The notes under the pieces: model-generated
The model's database searches: none
What the model saw: the letters and a program-made list of their open reading frames with translations, nothing else
What the model was told of the DNA's origin: nothing
Shown: positions 45,634 to 56,590 of the stretch, piece by piece
Layout of the letters: each line of letters starts with the position of its first letter
Position numbering within the stretch: the stretch's first letter is position 1
NCBI GenBank assembly: GCA_900660155.1
Contig: CABFPE010000128.1
Span: 708,875-772,874, forward strand
Length of the DNA: 64,000 nt
Reading direction: 5' to 3'
Origin: Hofstenia miamia
Lineage: Eukaryota; Xenacoelomorpha; Acoela; Hofsteniidae
Made by a program: the position numbers and the translations under genes

Positions 45634-47298
45634 GAGAGATAGATTCGGATCGGATATGATCGGATGTTCATTTTGAGAATCGGATCTGTTTCGGATCCAA
45701 AAACTTTTTAAACTTGTGTATTTGTACACTTTATAAATTCCGCACATTTTTACATTGAATCCCAATTTAAGCGTGTTAATAATCTAAGTAAAATTCTCGT
45801 TGTTTATACAACAGGTTCCGCGTTATTCTTTCCAAACACTTATAAAATTGGTGACGAATATTTCAAAGGTGAAAATGCGATTCATATTAGGACATCCCAT
45901 CAAGATAAAATTGTAAGGTAACCAAAAACATTGAAAAAACAGAAGAACCACAGAGAAGCAAGTGGAATACTTTAGTTGCTGCAAACACTGCCACAATTTA
46001 ATGATACAAATAGAATTTGGAATGCTCTTCAATAAAATGATACAAATAGAATTTGGAATGCTCTTCAATAAAAAATTTTCATATAAGATATACTTTAAGC
46101 AACTTGCAATGCCAATATCAATTTAGTTTTCAGAAGGTTCGTGATTATTAAATCACTAACATAAGCATTTTTATAGACCCATACCTTTGGCATAGCAATA
46201 ATAGGAAATAAATTTATTTAATGTCACTTTTCTAATCTAATCAAGTATCCACTTTCAATGAAAACTAAAATTCAAAATATATATTTACATCTCAAATTAA
46301 CCTTGAAAAAAATGAATTTTCTATGATGGATTTTAATACATTCTGCCACAATTTTTTTAATGTATTGCAATATAAATTTTGGGTTCGCCCTTAAATTGTG
46401 ATTGTTTGTGTTTTTCTTGTTTTCACCGCTTTAGCTGCAATTTTGAAGTAAGTTTTATCTCGTTGTTTGAAACTCCTTCAATTCTCATTTCATAGTAACA
46501 TTGCAAAATGGTGATTTTTAGATTTTCACATAATAAAATTAATAGGATATTAATATCATCAGAAACTCAACTATTTAAACTCTATAAATATGTTATGATT
46601 ATAGTTGATAATAATTTTAGCAATTAAATTACTAAAAAGCTTATAAATAGGCAAGGAAGTGAATATATTGGAGTTTGGCAGATCAAAGTTACGATAATTA
46701 GAAACGGACTTGCTTCTTGTGGGTTGACAATTAAATATACAAGAAGCAATCTATTTCAAACATATATGGACATTTGCTGAAAATTGAGGCCCACGCCCAG
46801 CCGAAATCCGGTTGGGCCATTTATATAATTGCCATTTTAGGCCAATCTTATGATCGTTGACAAAAACATTTCTTGAATTTTTTGGTTAGCTTGACTGTAT
46901 TAGATTGTAGTACTAGAAGAGCATTTGATACTATTGGAATATTTCACAACTTAACATTGATTCTTCAACACATTGCTTCTAAGTTGTTTAGGATTCACAA
47001 CATTTAAGTTGATTTGCATGCACTATTGCATAATTCGTCCTGACCGGTATATCGTATACGTCCATTTTTAAACTAAAGACAGTGTTAAAGCGCTTAAAAT
47101 TTTCTGTTCGCATTTGAAAAAACAAATATATTCTAATTCCATGTTTATTTATTGTTAGAATACTTATTTCTATTCGGATCTGTTTCGGATTGAAAACTAA
47201 AATTCTTTTAAAAATTCGGATCGGATCGGTTCCGGATCATGAAGTTTCGGATCTGGATCGGATCGGATGCTAAAATGTTAGATCCGATTCCATCTCTG
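45634..47298. mobile_element. hAT-like non-autonomous element with CGGATC subterminal arrays, ~1.66 kb
   Basis: The left end GAGAGATAGATTCGGATC and the reverse complement of the right end CAGAGATGGAATCGGATC match at 15 of 18 positions. Both ends carry arrays of CGGATC words (left 45649-45700, right 47176-47290). The 8 bases outside are GAAACACA and GAAACATA, an almost perfect 8-bp target duplication as made by hAT transposases. The 1.4-kb interior has no transposase and holds a 37-bp tandem duplication at 46001-46073. Known hAT transposases bind short subterminal motifs, which explains the arrays. Movement would need an autonomous partner outside the window. Confidence 0.7.
46001..46073. repeat. 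Tandem duplication of a ~37-bp unit
   Basis: AATGATACAAATAG through CTCTTCAATAA occurs twice head to tail with no visible difference, so it is recent. It lies inside the hAT-like element. Confidence 0.85.
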
Positions 47299-47780
47299 GA
47301 AACATATTACACAATATAAGCTAATTACATGTGGGATATAAAGATTTTCCTTTTAAAAGTATACTCATTGCAATCTGAATGAATCAACCGCTGTAGCATA
47401 CAGAAAATCCTCAGCATATGCGTTTGTTGGGAATTGATTCATTTAAAGATCGACTTTAACTCATCACTACTTCTGCGAAGATACCTCTTTAGAGGTAGCG
47501 TTGAATTAACATACTTATCAANCTAAAATGTTAGATCCGATTCCATCTCTGGAAACATATTACACTATATAAGCTAATTACATGTGGGATATATAAAGAT
47601 TTTCCTTTTAAAAGTATACTTATTGCAATCTGAATGAATCAACCGCTGTAGCATACAGAAAATCCTCAGCATATGCGTTTGTTGGGAATTGATCCATTTA
47701 AAGATCGACTTTAACTCATCTCTACTTCTGCAGAGATACCTCTTTAGAGGTAGCGTTGAATTAACATACTTATCAAATAT
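47270..47780. repeat. Near-identical 250-bp duplication around a single N (allelic ends)
   Basis: 47270-47521 recurs as 47523-47776 with about seven single-base or two-base differences, and a lone N at 47522 joins them. I read this as two alleles of one contig end laid side by side, not a genomic duplication. Confidence 0.8.
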
Positions 47781-48481
47781 TTATTCAACAATGATCATAT
47801 GCCATTTTGAGCATTCCTTTGTAATGATATTTGATTACCAAATAACTAAAATAATAGGTAGATTAATATTACGGAAAACAACAGTCCACTTACATTATCT
47901 TTTGCGAAATCGCATCTTCTAAATAAATTCGTTTCAAATTGATCTAATTTAAAAAATTAAAAATAACATGCTAAAATTTATGTTAAAATAATCATCAACT
48001 TAATCTATTTGATGTTCCTAATTTGTGCTGGTCTTTGAGAAGATTTTCTTTTAGCAGTTTTTTTATTTTGTTCATTTTTTTGCATTTCTTATGTCGCTGT
48101 TAAGTTTGTTCCACAATTTACCGATGCTGATGATGATGAATGAATTTTCCCACTGTTTATCCTTAATCTGAACTGTGTTTAGACATTCTACGATTAACTT
48201 GATAATTTATTCGGTGAAGCCTGCTTCCAATATTGTTATGGATTCGTTTGTATAAGTAGGTTAGAATTGCGTAACGTTTGTAGAAAAATAGTGTGAGGAT
48301 TTTATTTTGTTTCATCTTATAACTGGTGTACTGTCTATTAATTTCGTACAATGTGCCTCAATGAACATCCATTTAGCAAAACTTATCTGCAAATTTTCTT
48401 GATTTAGTATCAAAGTGCTGGAGAATAGTCAGCGTACAAATTAAATACAAAATGTTGAAATTATTTAGATGAATACTCTGA
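47781..48481. other. Stretch without a recognised gene
   Basis: AT-rich. Nothing recognised. Confidence 0.45.
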
Positions 48482-50049
48482 GGTCTTTTGCAATGAAGAA
48501 CAATGGCAACTTGAAGACTAGACTAGTGACTGAAAAAAATTATATGTTGTGACTGTTTGGGTTGCATTTGCACCACAACTCAAATTTTTTTGACAAAAAA
48601 ATTATGAATGCTACCAAATTATGATTTTTTAAATTAATATAAGTAAAAAGCCTCTCCCCAAGCATATTATTTTATTAATACATAAATTTAATGAAACATG
48701 ATTTTGACTGTTAATGTATATTTCAAACTTTGGTTTTAGACTACCATTATTTCTTAAATATTTATGCATTGTACAAATATTTATTAATACTGAGAACGTG
48801 AAGTGCAATATTACTTTACCATCTTTGGAAATAATGTAATTTTNGTCTTTTGCAATGAAGAACAATGGCAACTTGAATTGGTTGAACATATTTCAGAATA
48901 TTTATTGTGCTGGAAAAATTTTGATGTTGCTATTTTAACATCTAAATCTTTAGCACTTCTTATTAAACGTTTAATCTCCATTGCAGGCCTTCCGACAAAG
49001 CTTGAATGTGTTTTACGAATTTAATAGAGGGGTCTTAGTTAGGCCATCAATGTATTCAATTACACTCTTTGCCATTCTTTATAGTTATTATTTAATTTCT
49101 TCACAGCAAGAAATATTTAAAACATTTGTCTCACTGGATTGTCTCTGCAAGACTTTTAGATTTGTTGCACTTGTTTCAATTAAAGATTCTGAAAATTCGT
49201 ACATGTTGGATTGCATATGTCAAAATTTAAATGCATTTGTAGATATTTTTATTCAGTATGCATTTAATTTCTTTGCTGAAAATTTTGCTAAAGATGTGAA
49301 CAATAAATTTTGTAAAATTAGTGGATAAAAAATAATACTGAATAAATTTTTGCAAATATTTTACTTTTAACTTTAAATTTGATATTATCTCATTATATTT
49401 GGTTAAATTGTATTTTAGTTAATAAGTTTTTAAAATAATAAGTAGATTTATATTTCAGTTACACTTTCAATTGCCTCATCCGGGAAGGACAAAATTTTTG
49501 CTTTGTCTCCATGTAATATAGCAAAACACCATGCACTTACTTGCTCTGCTGGTTGTTGTTAGTTAGAAGCTCTAACTTGATGTTATTTTTTATATTTTCT
49601 AGATACTTAAGGAGTAAATATTATGAACTGTGTTTTGTTTTAGCGTTTAATGTCAGTTTGTTTTGTTAAAATATAGTTGAACATTTTTCATTTCTTTTTC
49701 TATCATTCTTGTTGCTAGTTAACGGTTCGTGACTGAAAAAAAAATTATATGTTGTGACTGTTTGGGGTGCATTTGCACCACAACTCAAATTTTTTTGCCA
49801 AAAAAATTATGAATGCTACCAAATTATGATTTTTTAAATTAATATCAGTAAAAAGCCTCTCCCCAAGCATATTATTTTATTAATACATAAATTTAATGAA
49901 ACATGATTTTGACTGTTAATGTATATTTCAAACTTTGGTTTTAGACTACCATTATTTCTTAAATATTTATGCATTGAACAAATATTTATTAATACTGAGA
50001 ACATGAAGTGCAATATTATTTTACCATCTTTGGAAATAATGTAATTTTT
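48482..50049. repeat. Duplicated blocks around a single-N join
   Basis: 48482-48517 recurs at 48845-48880, directly after the N at 48844, and 48525-48843 recurs at 49727-50049 with few differences. The path 48844-50049 alone is self-consistent; the first copies look like a wrongly extended contig end. The 115-codon frame at 48981-49328 has no recognisable domain. Confidence 0.7.
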
Positions 50050-50189
50050 ATATATACTTTGCAATAGTTCTGCTATTTACTGAAAAAATGTTAATTTTTT
50101 ATTGAAAATAGGCTTAATGAAGTTTCTTAAACTTTAAAGTGTAGCTTTTTTAATATTATTTGATAGCTCCGAAAGAAATTTGAAGAAAA

Positions 50190-50355
50190 ACACAAATTCA
50201 AAAAGCAGAACAACGGAATTAATAGCAATCATTCAATGAGAGATTGCAGTGCCATAAATGTAATTGTTATTCTAATTGCAATATTGTATCTTGCTGAAAA
50301 ATAAATTTTCTCAAACCTTAGATTTTCATTGGGTTTTCTAACAAACTAAGTAATA
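50190..50355. repeat. Dispersed repeat related to 44100-44275
   Basis: See the partner copy. Blocks occur in the same order and orientation. Confidence 0.6.
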
Positions 50356-50994
50356 TTAAAAATTGAACCAATTGAATTTCGAAGCATTTGCGGCTTTCTT
50401 GCCTATCAGCCATACTTGCTTGGACGATGCCATAGTTGGGGAATTTGGATGAAATTGGTGTAGAAACTAAGACTTATTGCGTTTATTTTCCTTAGCAATT
50501 TGAATTTTGATTTCATGGTTTTTAATAATTTACCACTGTTTTTCTATAATGGTCATTACTACAAATATTAATTGTGAGCATAATCACCATATCAATACCA
50601 TAACATTGCCTTACCATATATTATGACCCTGTGTATGGGCGTATACAACATTTTCAGACGGCAGATGACATCTAGTAGAAGACCTTAGAAATACATTTCA
50701 TGACATTATTGAAAGCAAAGTTAAAACGATTGAATTAATAAACTTTGTTTTTACATGTTGATTTTGTTATTAGCTTTATTGTCCAGAAAGGGTTGCGTGA
50801 CCATCCAATGCTAATCCCTCCATTGCTACAAGTCTGCTTGAAATATTTTGCTTTCAGCATTGAATGCTTGAAGTCGTTGAGTTGATAAAATTTGTGGAAC
50901 ATTTTGCATACAATTTACCGAAAACCCGAAAATGCAGTATGTACTATTAATATTCATCTTTATTGGCTTAATTATTTAAAATTAAAAAGGATAA
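50356..50994. other. Stretch without a recognised gene
   Basis: AT-rich with slightly richer patches. It may be intron upstream of the coding segment that follows. Confidence 0.4.
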
Positions 50995-51195
50995 TATTTC
51001 AACAAAATAAAAGTTTCAAAACTTGAAGACGACAAAAAGGCATTATATCTCTGCAAAGATGAAAAGCACCTTGAGAAGTGCATTGAGAAACAGCCAGGAT
51101 TCTCAAGTGTCGAAAACTTTGTCTACATCAGAATGCCTCTCTCTAAAGATGACATGAAAAAGTTAAGGATTGCTATCCTTGATGAGAAGAACTAA
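50995..51195 (+). CDS. Unrecognised short coding segment, probably a C-terminal exon
   Basis: The frame reads K-V-S-K-L-E-D-D-K-K-A-L-Y-L-C-K-D-E-K-H and on to Y-I-R-M-P-L-S-K-D-D-M-K-K-L-R-I-A-I-L-D-E-K-N and TAA at 51193-51195. The content is strongly protein-like: charged, balanced residues, amphipathic spacing and third-position choices unlike the AT-rich flanks. There is no ATG, and the upstream side has no convincing acceptor (candidate AG near 51013 or 51028), so the 5' edge is uncertain. No family is recognised. It lies 200 bp before a fossil LTR, so it could be a host gene's last exon, a processed fragment or part of an old element. Confidence 0.45.
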   Translation, partial: YFNKIKVSKLEDDKKALYLCKDEKHLEKCIEKQPGFSSVENFVYIRMPLSKDDMKKLRIAILDEKN

Positions 51196-51294
51196 TTTGA
51201 TAATTTAATGTTTACTTCACACAGGCATAGCTTCAACTACAGCATGTTTGTTGTAACAATGTTTAAACATGCAAAACTATGTCTCAAGGGAAAT

Positions 51295-51400
51295 AATTCA
51301 TAGATCCAAATATTTCAAATGAAAAATGATGTGTTATTTGCATTAGAGCGTGTTTCTAAATGCATTAATATTGATCAAAACAAATATGCAAGAGGTAAAA
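51295..51400. repeat. Dispersed repeat related to 6965-7085
   Basis: ATGCATTAATATTGATCAAA-like core shared with the copy at 6965-7085. Confidence 0.5.
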
Positions 51401-53400
51401 TTTTTAGCCATCTTGGCAGACAAATAATTTGAAATTTGAAATCAACAGGTACTTTTTGAACTTTACTATAAATAGAGAAAGAATCATTGTAACAATTGTT
51501 GAAGGAAATGTTTCGGAATTTTTATCTTTAGTTTTATTACAGTTTGATTATTAACTACAATGTTCAGCTAAATGGTTGGTGTTCAGTAGTGGCGAGGATC
51601 CCATAATAGGAAAGATTCTAGGTTCCTTGTTCCAAGCCATGAACCTACACTTAGGTTAAGTGTATGATTAGGAGTTTTAATTTCCATTTAGCTAACTACA
51701 TTTCTTACATGTGTGAATGATAATAAATTCGATATAAGGCTAGTAAGCCAAACATAGGATTTTATATTTATATTAAACTAGATCTAAATTCATGACTATA
51801 ATTTTACTGATAATGTGACCTTTTATGTATTGCTTATTACATTTAGGTTAGGAAGCTGCTATTTATTTATCTTATTTAAATAAAGCTAATATATTTTGGT
51901 AATGGCTAATTGTTTATTTATTTAAGCAGCTAGTGACAATCAAGGTTGCAAGTATATAGTACACTTTACAAATTGAGACTAAGTCACGTTGTGTTGCGCC
52001 TTAAGTAAGCACCAAGCTAGGATAGGGCACACATAAGTTGTTTCACTGAGCTGAGAGGTGGAACTCATTCACTTGGAATGGAAGGAAGTGGTTGTTAACT
52101 GATTTGGAGATCAGCTTTGGGCAGATGCCCAATCAACAATTGGTAAAGATGCTGCAGGGCTTTATCACCTAAATAGTGCTTGTTATATCATCCATTAGTT
52201 ATAGTTATTGGAGTTTGATGATATAGAAGCTAAGCAGTTTAAGATTAGTACATCTCTACCTGCTAGTATACCACACTGATTATAATGAACAGCTTGTCAC
52301 CATCCTCAACAAAATCAGAACCACAATTGCCCAGTTCGAATCAAACGCAGCAACAGCAGCTACTCCTCAACCTCCAAATCCAGCTCCTCACACATCTAGT
52401 CAACATCCCCTCTGTCACTTGACATGCTTTTGGAGGACGAACTGTTTACTAATACTCAGATTGTTACAGTCAGTGAAAAAATTACTTGAGTGCTTGCATT
52501 GTCCAGAACCCCAAATCGAGATAATTATGAATTTGAATGTTTGCAGTNACACATAAGTTGTTTCACTGAGCTGAGAGGTGGAACTCATTCACTTGGAATG
52601 GAAGGAAGTGGTTGTTAACTGATTTGGAGATCAGCTTTGGGCAGATGCCCAATCAACAATTGGTAAAGATGCTGCAGGGCTTTATCACCTAAATAGTGCT
52701 TGTTATATCATCCATTAGTTATAGTTATTGGAGTTTGATGATATAGAAGCTAAGCAGTTTAAGATTAGTACATCTCTACCTGCTAGTATACCACACTGAT
52801 TATAATGAACAGCTTGTCACCATCCTCAACAAAATCAGAACCACAATTGCCCAGTTCGAATCAAACGCAGCAACAGCAGCTACTCCTCAACCTCCAAATC
52901 CAGCTCCTCACACATCTAGTCAACATCCCCTCTGTCACTTGACATGCTTTTGGAGGACGAACTGTTTACTAATACTCAGATTGTTACAGTCAGTGAAAAA
53001 ATTACTTGAGTGCTTGCATTGTCCAGAACCCCAAATCGAGATAATTATGAATTTGAATGTTTGCAGTCTATCATCAAAGAGTATGACGTCTAATTTCAGC
53101 AGCAGTAGAGTATCCCCACCTAGCGTATCCATGTGCTACTCACCACAGCAGATGGACAACTCCAATATTCCAGCATTCCACACCTTATCCCTGTCACCTC
53201 CTACAATCACTATAATTCACCCCATGGACAATATACTACTTACCCCTCATAGCAGTCGCAGAAACTTACAGGAAGAGGCCACATTCATTCCAGATCAAAT
53301 CAGTGTAACAATCTGAGTATTAGAAAATGCCAAGCAATGGAGGGGGATGTTGACTAGATGTGTGAGGAGCCAGGTTAGGAGGTTGGATTCTATTCTGGAT
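51400..53400 (+). mobile_element. Fossil LTR plus gag-like start, + orientation
   Basis: 51400 to about 52800 is homologous over its length to the LTR at 58882-59870 (reverse complement) and to 55010-56590: TTTTTAGCC near the start, ACTATAAATAGA (TATA region), GTAGTGG, TAGGTTAGGAAGCTGC, TTGGTAATGGC and CACCTAAATAGTG follow in order. The LTR is about 0.9 kb once the assembly duplication (52029-52547 = 52549-53067) is discounted. It is followed by a short gag-like stretch rich in Pro, Gln and Ser. Broken, and old as judged by wide divergence from the sister LTRs. Confidence 0.65.
52029..53067. repeat. Exact 519-bp duplication around a single N
   Basis: 52029-52547 and 52549-53067 appear identical, joined by a lone N at 52548. 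This is an unmerged overlap of contig ends. Confidence 0.9.
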
Positions 53401-54995
53401 TTGTCTTTCAAAAATTTTTCCAGCCAAGCCAGTACACTGTTGCTGGTGAGTACTCAAAATTTTGTTCCAATTAAGAAATGTCTAAATTTCTTTATGCTTT
53501 CAATGAGTGCCAACATCTCCAGTTTTGTGGCACCATTGTCTTCCTTGCTCATTTTCAGTTTCTGTCTAGAAAAATTTATAAGTACCTCCTTTCCATTTTT
53601 CATTTGCCCTAGTGTTGCTTCTATCATGACTTTGCTCACATCACAGTCTAAAATGATATGCTCTGTGTAGTCTGGTGTGTTGCATGACAGTAGTTTCACC
53701 AGTTCTTCTTTTATATTATCTAAACTTATACTGTTCTTCCCAAGTCCAGACAAATAGTATGGACTTTCTCATTAGTTTAATCATTTTTGCTGTCTTCCCA
53801 GTGATGTTTAGAATAAATGTTCCATAATAGTTGAAGAATGCCATTATCCTCTGAATGTCTTACTTGTTATTTGGTTTCTCTATCTTCCAAATCATGTCTC
53901 TGGCATTGTCCTTCATACATATTCTGCCTTTTTGATTAGTCTACCCAAAAATAATATCTTCTCCTTCAATATGTTACATTTATTTCCATTTATTCTTAGT
54001 CTGGCTTTCTCTAGTATGTTTAGAGTTTCCAATTTGTCTAGGTGTTCTTGCACTGTGTCACTTGTTGCTATAATATTATGTATGTGCTTACTCCATCCTC
54101 CATTTTGTGTGACTTATTTTTCAATATTTTCATTATGTATTATTGACATGTTACAGGGGCTCTACACAGGCCAAAGGCCATATATAGATCCATTTGCATA
54201 GCCTGTATGATGTTATGAATTCTGTCTTCTTGATGTCTTCTTCTTCCATTTTTACCTGCCAATATGCTTTACACAAGTATATCAATGTAAAATATTTGTG
54301 TTTACTTGCTTTGTACAGCATATCCTCTATCCTTGGTAGTAGGTATGAATCCCTATTCACTACTTCATTTAGTTTTCAAAAGTCTATGCATAAACTGTAT
54401 TTGTTTCCCTGTTTTATGAACACTGTTGGCACTGTTTATGGACTTTTGCTTGGTCAGATTATTTTCTTGTCAATCAATTTATTCAATATTCTATTGTATT
54501 CCTCTTTTAATTGTTCTGGTACTCTTCTCACCACAATTTTATTGGTTTATCAGTGGTTGTCACTATCTTGTGCATTTCTCTTATTGCTTGTCCCACACTA
54601 ATTTCTCCATAATTCAATATCCTTCTGAGTCTTTCCAACAGTACTTTCAGTTGCCTTACCTTGTTTTTTTCCAAATGTTGATAGTCTTCATTTTTTATTT
54701 CTGGTATTTTATAGTCCTCTCTTCTTCTTCAGTTTTCATCACTATGCTCTTGAATCAGCCTTCAGGACTACTCATCACTTTGAGGGTGTTCATTCACTTG
54801 CCCTTGAGTCAGCCATGTGGATTACTGTACATTCATTCAAATAAATCAAGCTGCTAATGTCAAATAAATGAAGAGAATAAGATCAAAAAAGAATGATGAT
54901 TAAAAATATTATAAAATTGTAAAATCAGTTAGATTAATTTTTATTATGCAACTAAGCAAAAATAAGTGTCAACTATAAGAGATTAGTATCTATTG

Positions 54996-56322
54996 ATAAC
55001 AATAATTTTGGCAAAACAAAGGGGGCAAAATCACTTACATTATTTTTAGCCGCCATATTGGCAGATGAAAATTTCAAATTTGAAATTAACAGGTACTTTT
55101 CTGAAGTTACTATAAATAGATTCAAAACTCTGTAAGCAGTTGATAAAGAATTTTATTTGGAATTCTTACTTTGTTCTCTTGATATGGTTTGATTATTTAA
55201 TATGATGTCAAGGTAAACAAGTTGTGTTTAGTAGTGGTCTGGATCCACCATAAGGTTAGGTATAGGGGTTTTTCTCTTGTTTAGTTGACTACTGATCATT
55301 AGTACATGTATTAAAAATAATAGATTCAAAATACAGTTGGATGACCAAAACCTAGGAATTATACCTGTAATATTTTAGATCCAAATTACTCACTATAACA
55401 TGACTGATGAAGTGACTGAGCATGTACTAATTAATAAATGTAGGTTAGGAAGCTGCCAAATATTAAACTGATTATTAAAGCCAATATATTTTGGTAATGG
55501 CTACATGTAACATTATTTAGGCAGCTAGTAACAAGTCTGGTTGCATATTCATAAAACACTTTTACAAAATAGAGACTAAGTTGAATTGTGTTTTGTCTTG
55601 AGTATACACTGAGCCCAGATAGGGTATACATAAGTTACATCATTGAGCTGAGAGGTGGNATAACAATAATTTTGGCAAAACAAAGGGGGCAAAATCACTT
55701 ACATTATTTTTAGCCGCCATATTGGCAGATGAAAATTTCAAATTTGAAATTAACAGGTACTTTTCTGAAGTTACTATAAATAGATTCAAAACTCTGTAAG
55801 CAGTTGATAAAGAATTTTATTTGGAATTCTTACTTTGTTCTCTTGATATGGTTTGATTATTTAATATGATGTCAAGGTAAACAAGTTGTGTTTAGTAGTG
55901 GTCTGGATCCACCATAAGGTTAGGTATAGGGGTTTTTCTCTTGTTTAGTTGACTACTGATCATTAGTACATGTATTAAAAATAATAGATTCAAAATACAG
56001 TTGGATGACCAAAACCTAGGAATTATACCTGTAATATTTTAGATCCAAATTACTCACTATAACATGACTGATGAAGTGACTGAGCATGTACTAATTAATA
56101 AATGTAGGTTAGGAAGCTGCCAAATATTAAACTGATTATTAAAGCCAATATATTTTGGTAATGGCTACATGTAACATTATTTAGGCAGCTAGTAACAAGT
56201 CTGGTTGCATATTCATAAAACACTTTTACAAAATAGAGACTAAGTTGAATTGTGTTTTGTCTTGAGTATACACTGAGCCCAGATAGGGTATACATAAGTT
56301 ACATCATTGAGCTGAGAGGTGG
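54996..56322. repeat. Exact 663-bp duplication around a single N
   Basis: 54996-55658 and 55660-56322 appear identical, joined by a lone N at 55659. It is an unmerged contig overlap, so the LTR here is really about 0.9 kb. Confidence 0.92.
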
Positions 56323-56590
56323 AACTCAACCAAATGGATCCTTGGTGAACAAGTGAAACTGGATGTAGAGATCAGCTTCAGGCAGATGCCCATTATCAAT
56401 CACTGGAGTAAATGCTGGATGGCTTCATCACCTAAATAGTGAATGGTTAAATCTAGTTATGTTATGTTAATGGAAATATACACAAGCTAAACAGTATTTA
56501 GTTTGTAAATCCCTACCTGCAAAAATATATGACCAATGTTATAGAGTAACAAAGGATGAACAGTAATAATGCTTGGTAGAGGATGCTACA
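55010..56590 (+). mobile_element. Solo LTR nested in the fossil Gypsy body
   Basis: Homologous to the LTRs at 51400-52800 and (inverted) 58882-59870, and ends GGATGCTACA like the latter. It lies between the protease and reverse transcriptase parts of the minus-strand element, in opposite orientation. I infer a later insertion of a related element that recombined to a solo LTR. No target duplication could be confirmed. Confidence 0.6.

Noticed and set aside
47270-56322. Reading the large direct repeats as segmental or tandem duplications
   Set aside because: Each is centred on a lone N and is exact or differs only like alleles, so assembly joins explain them better.
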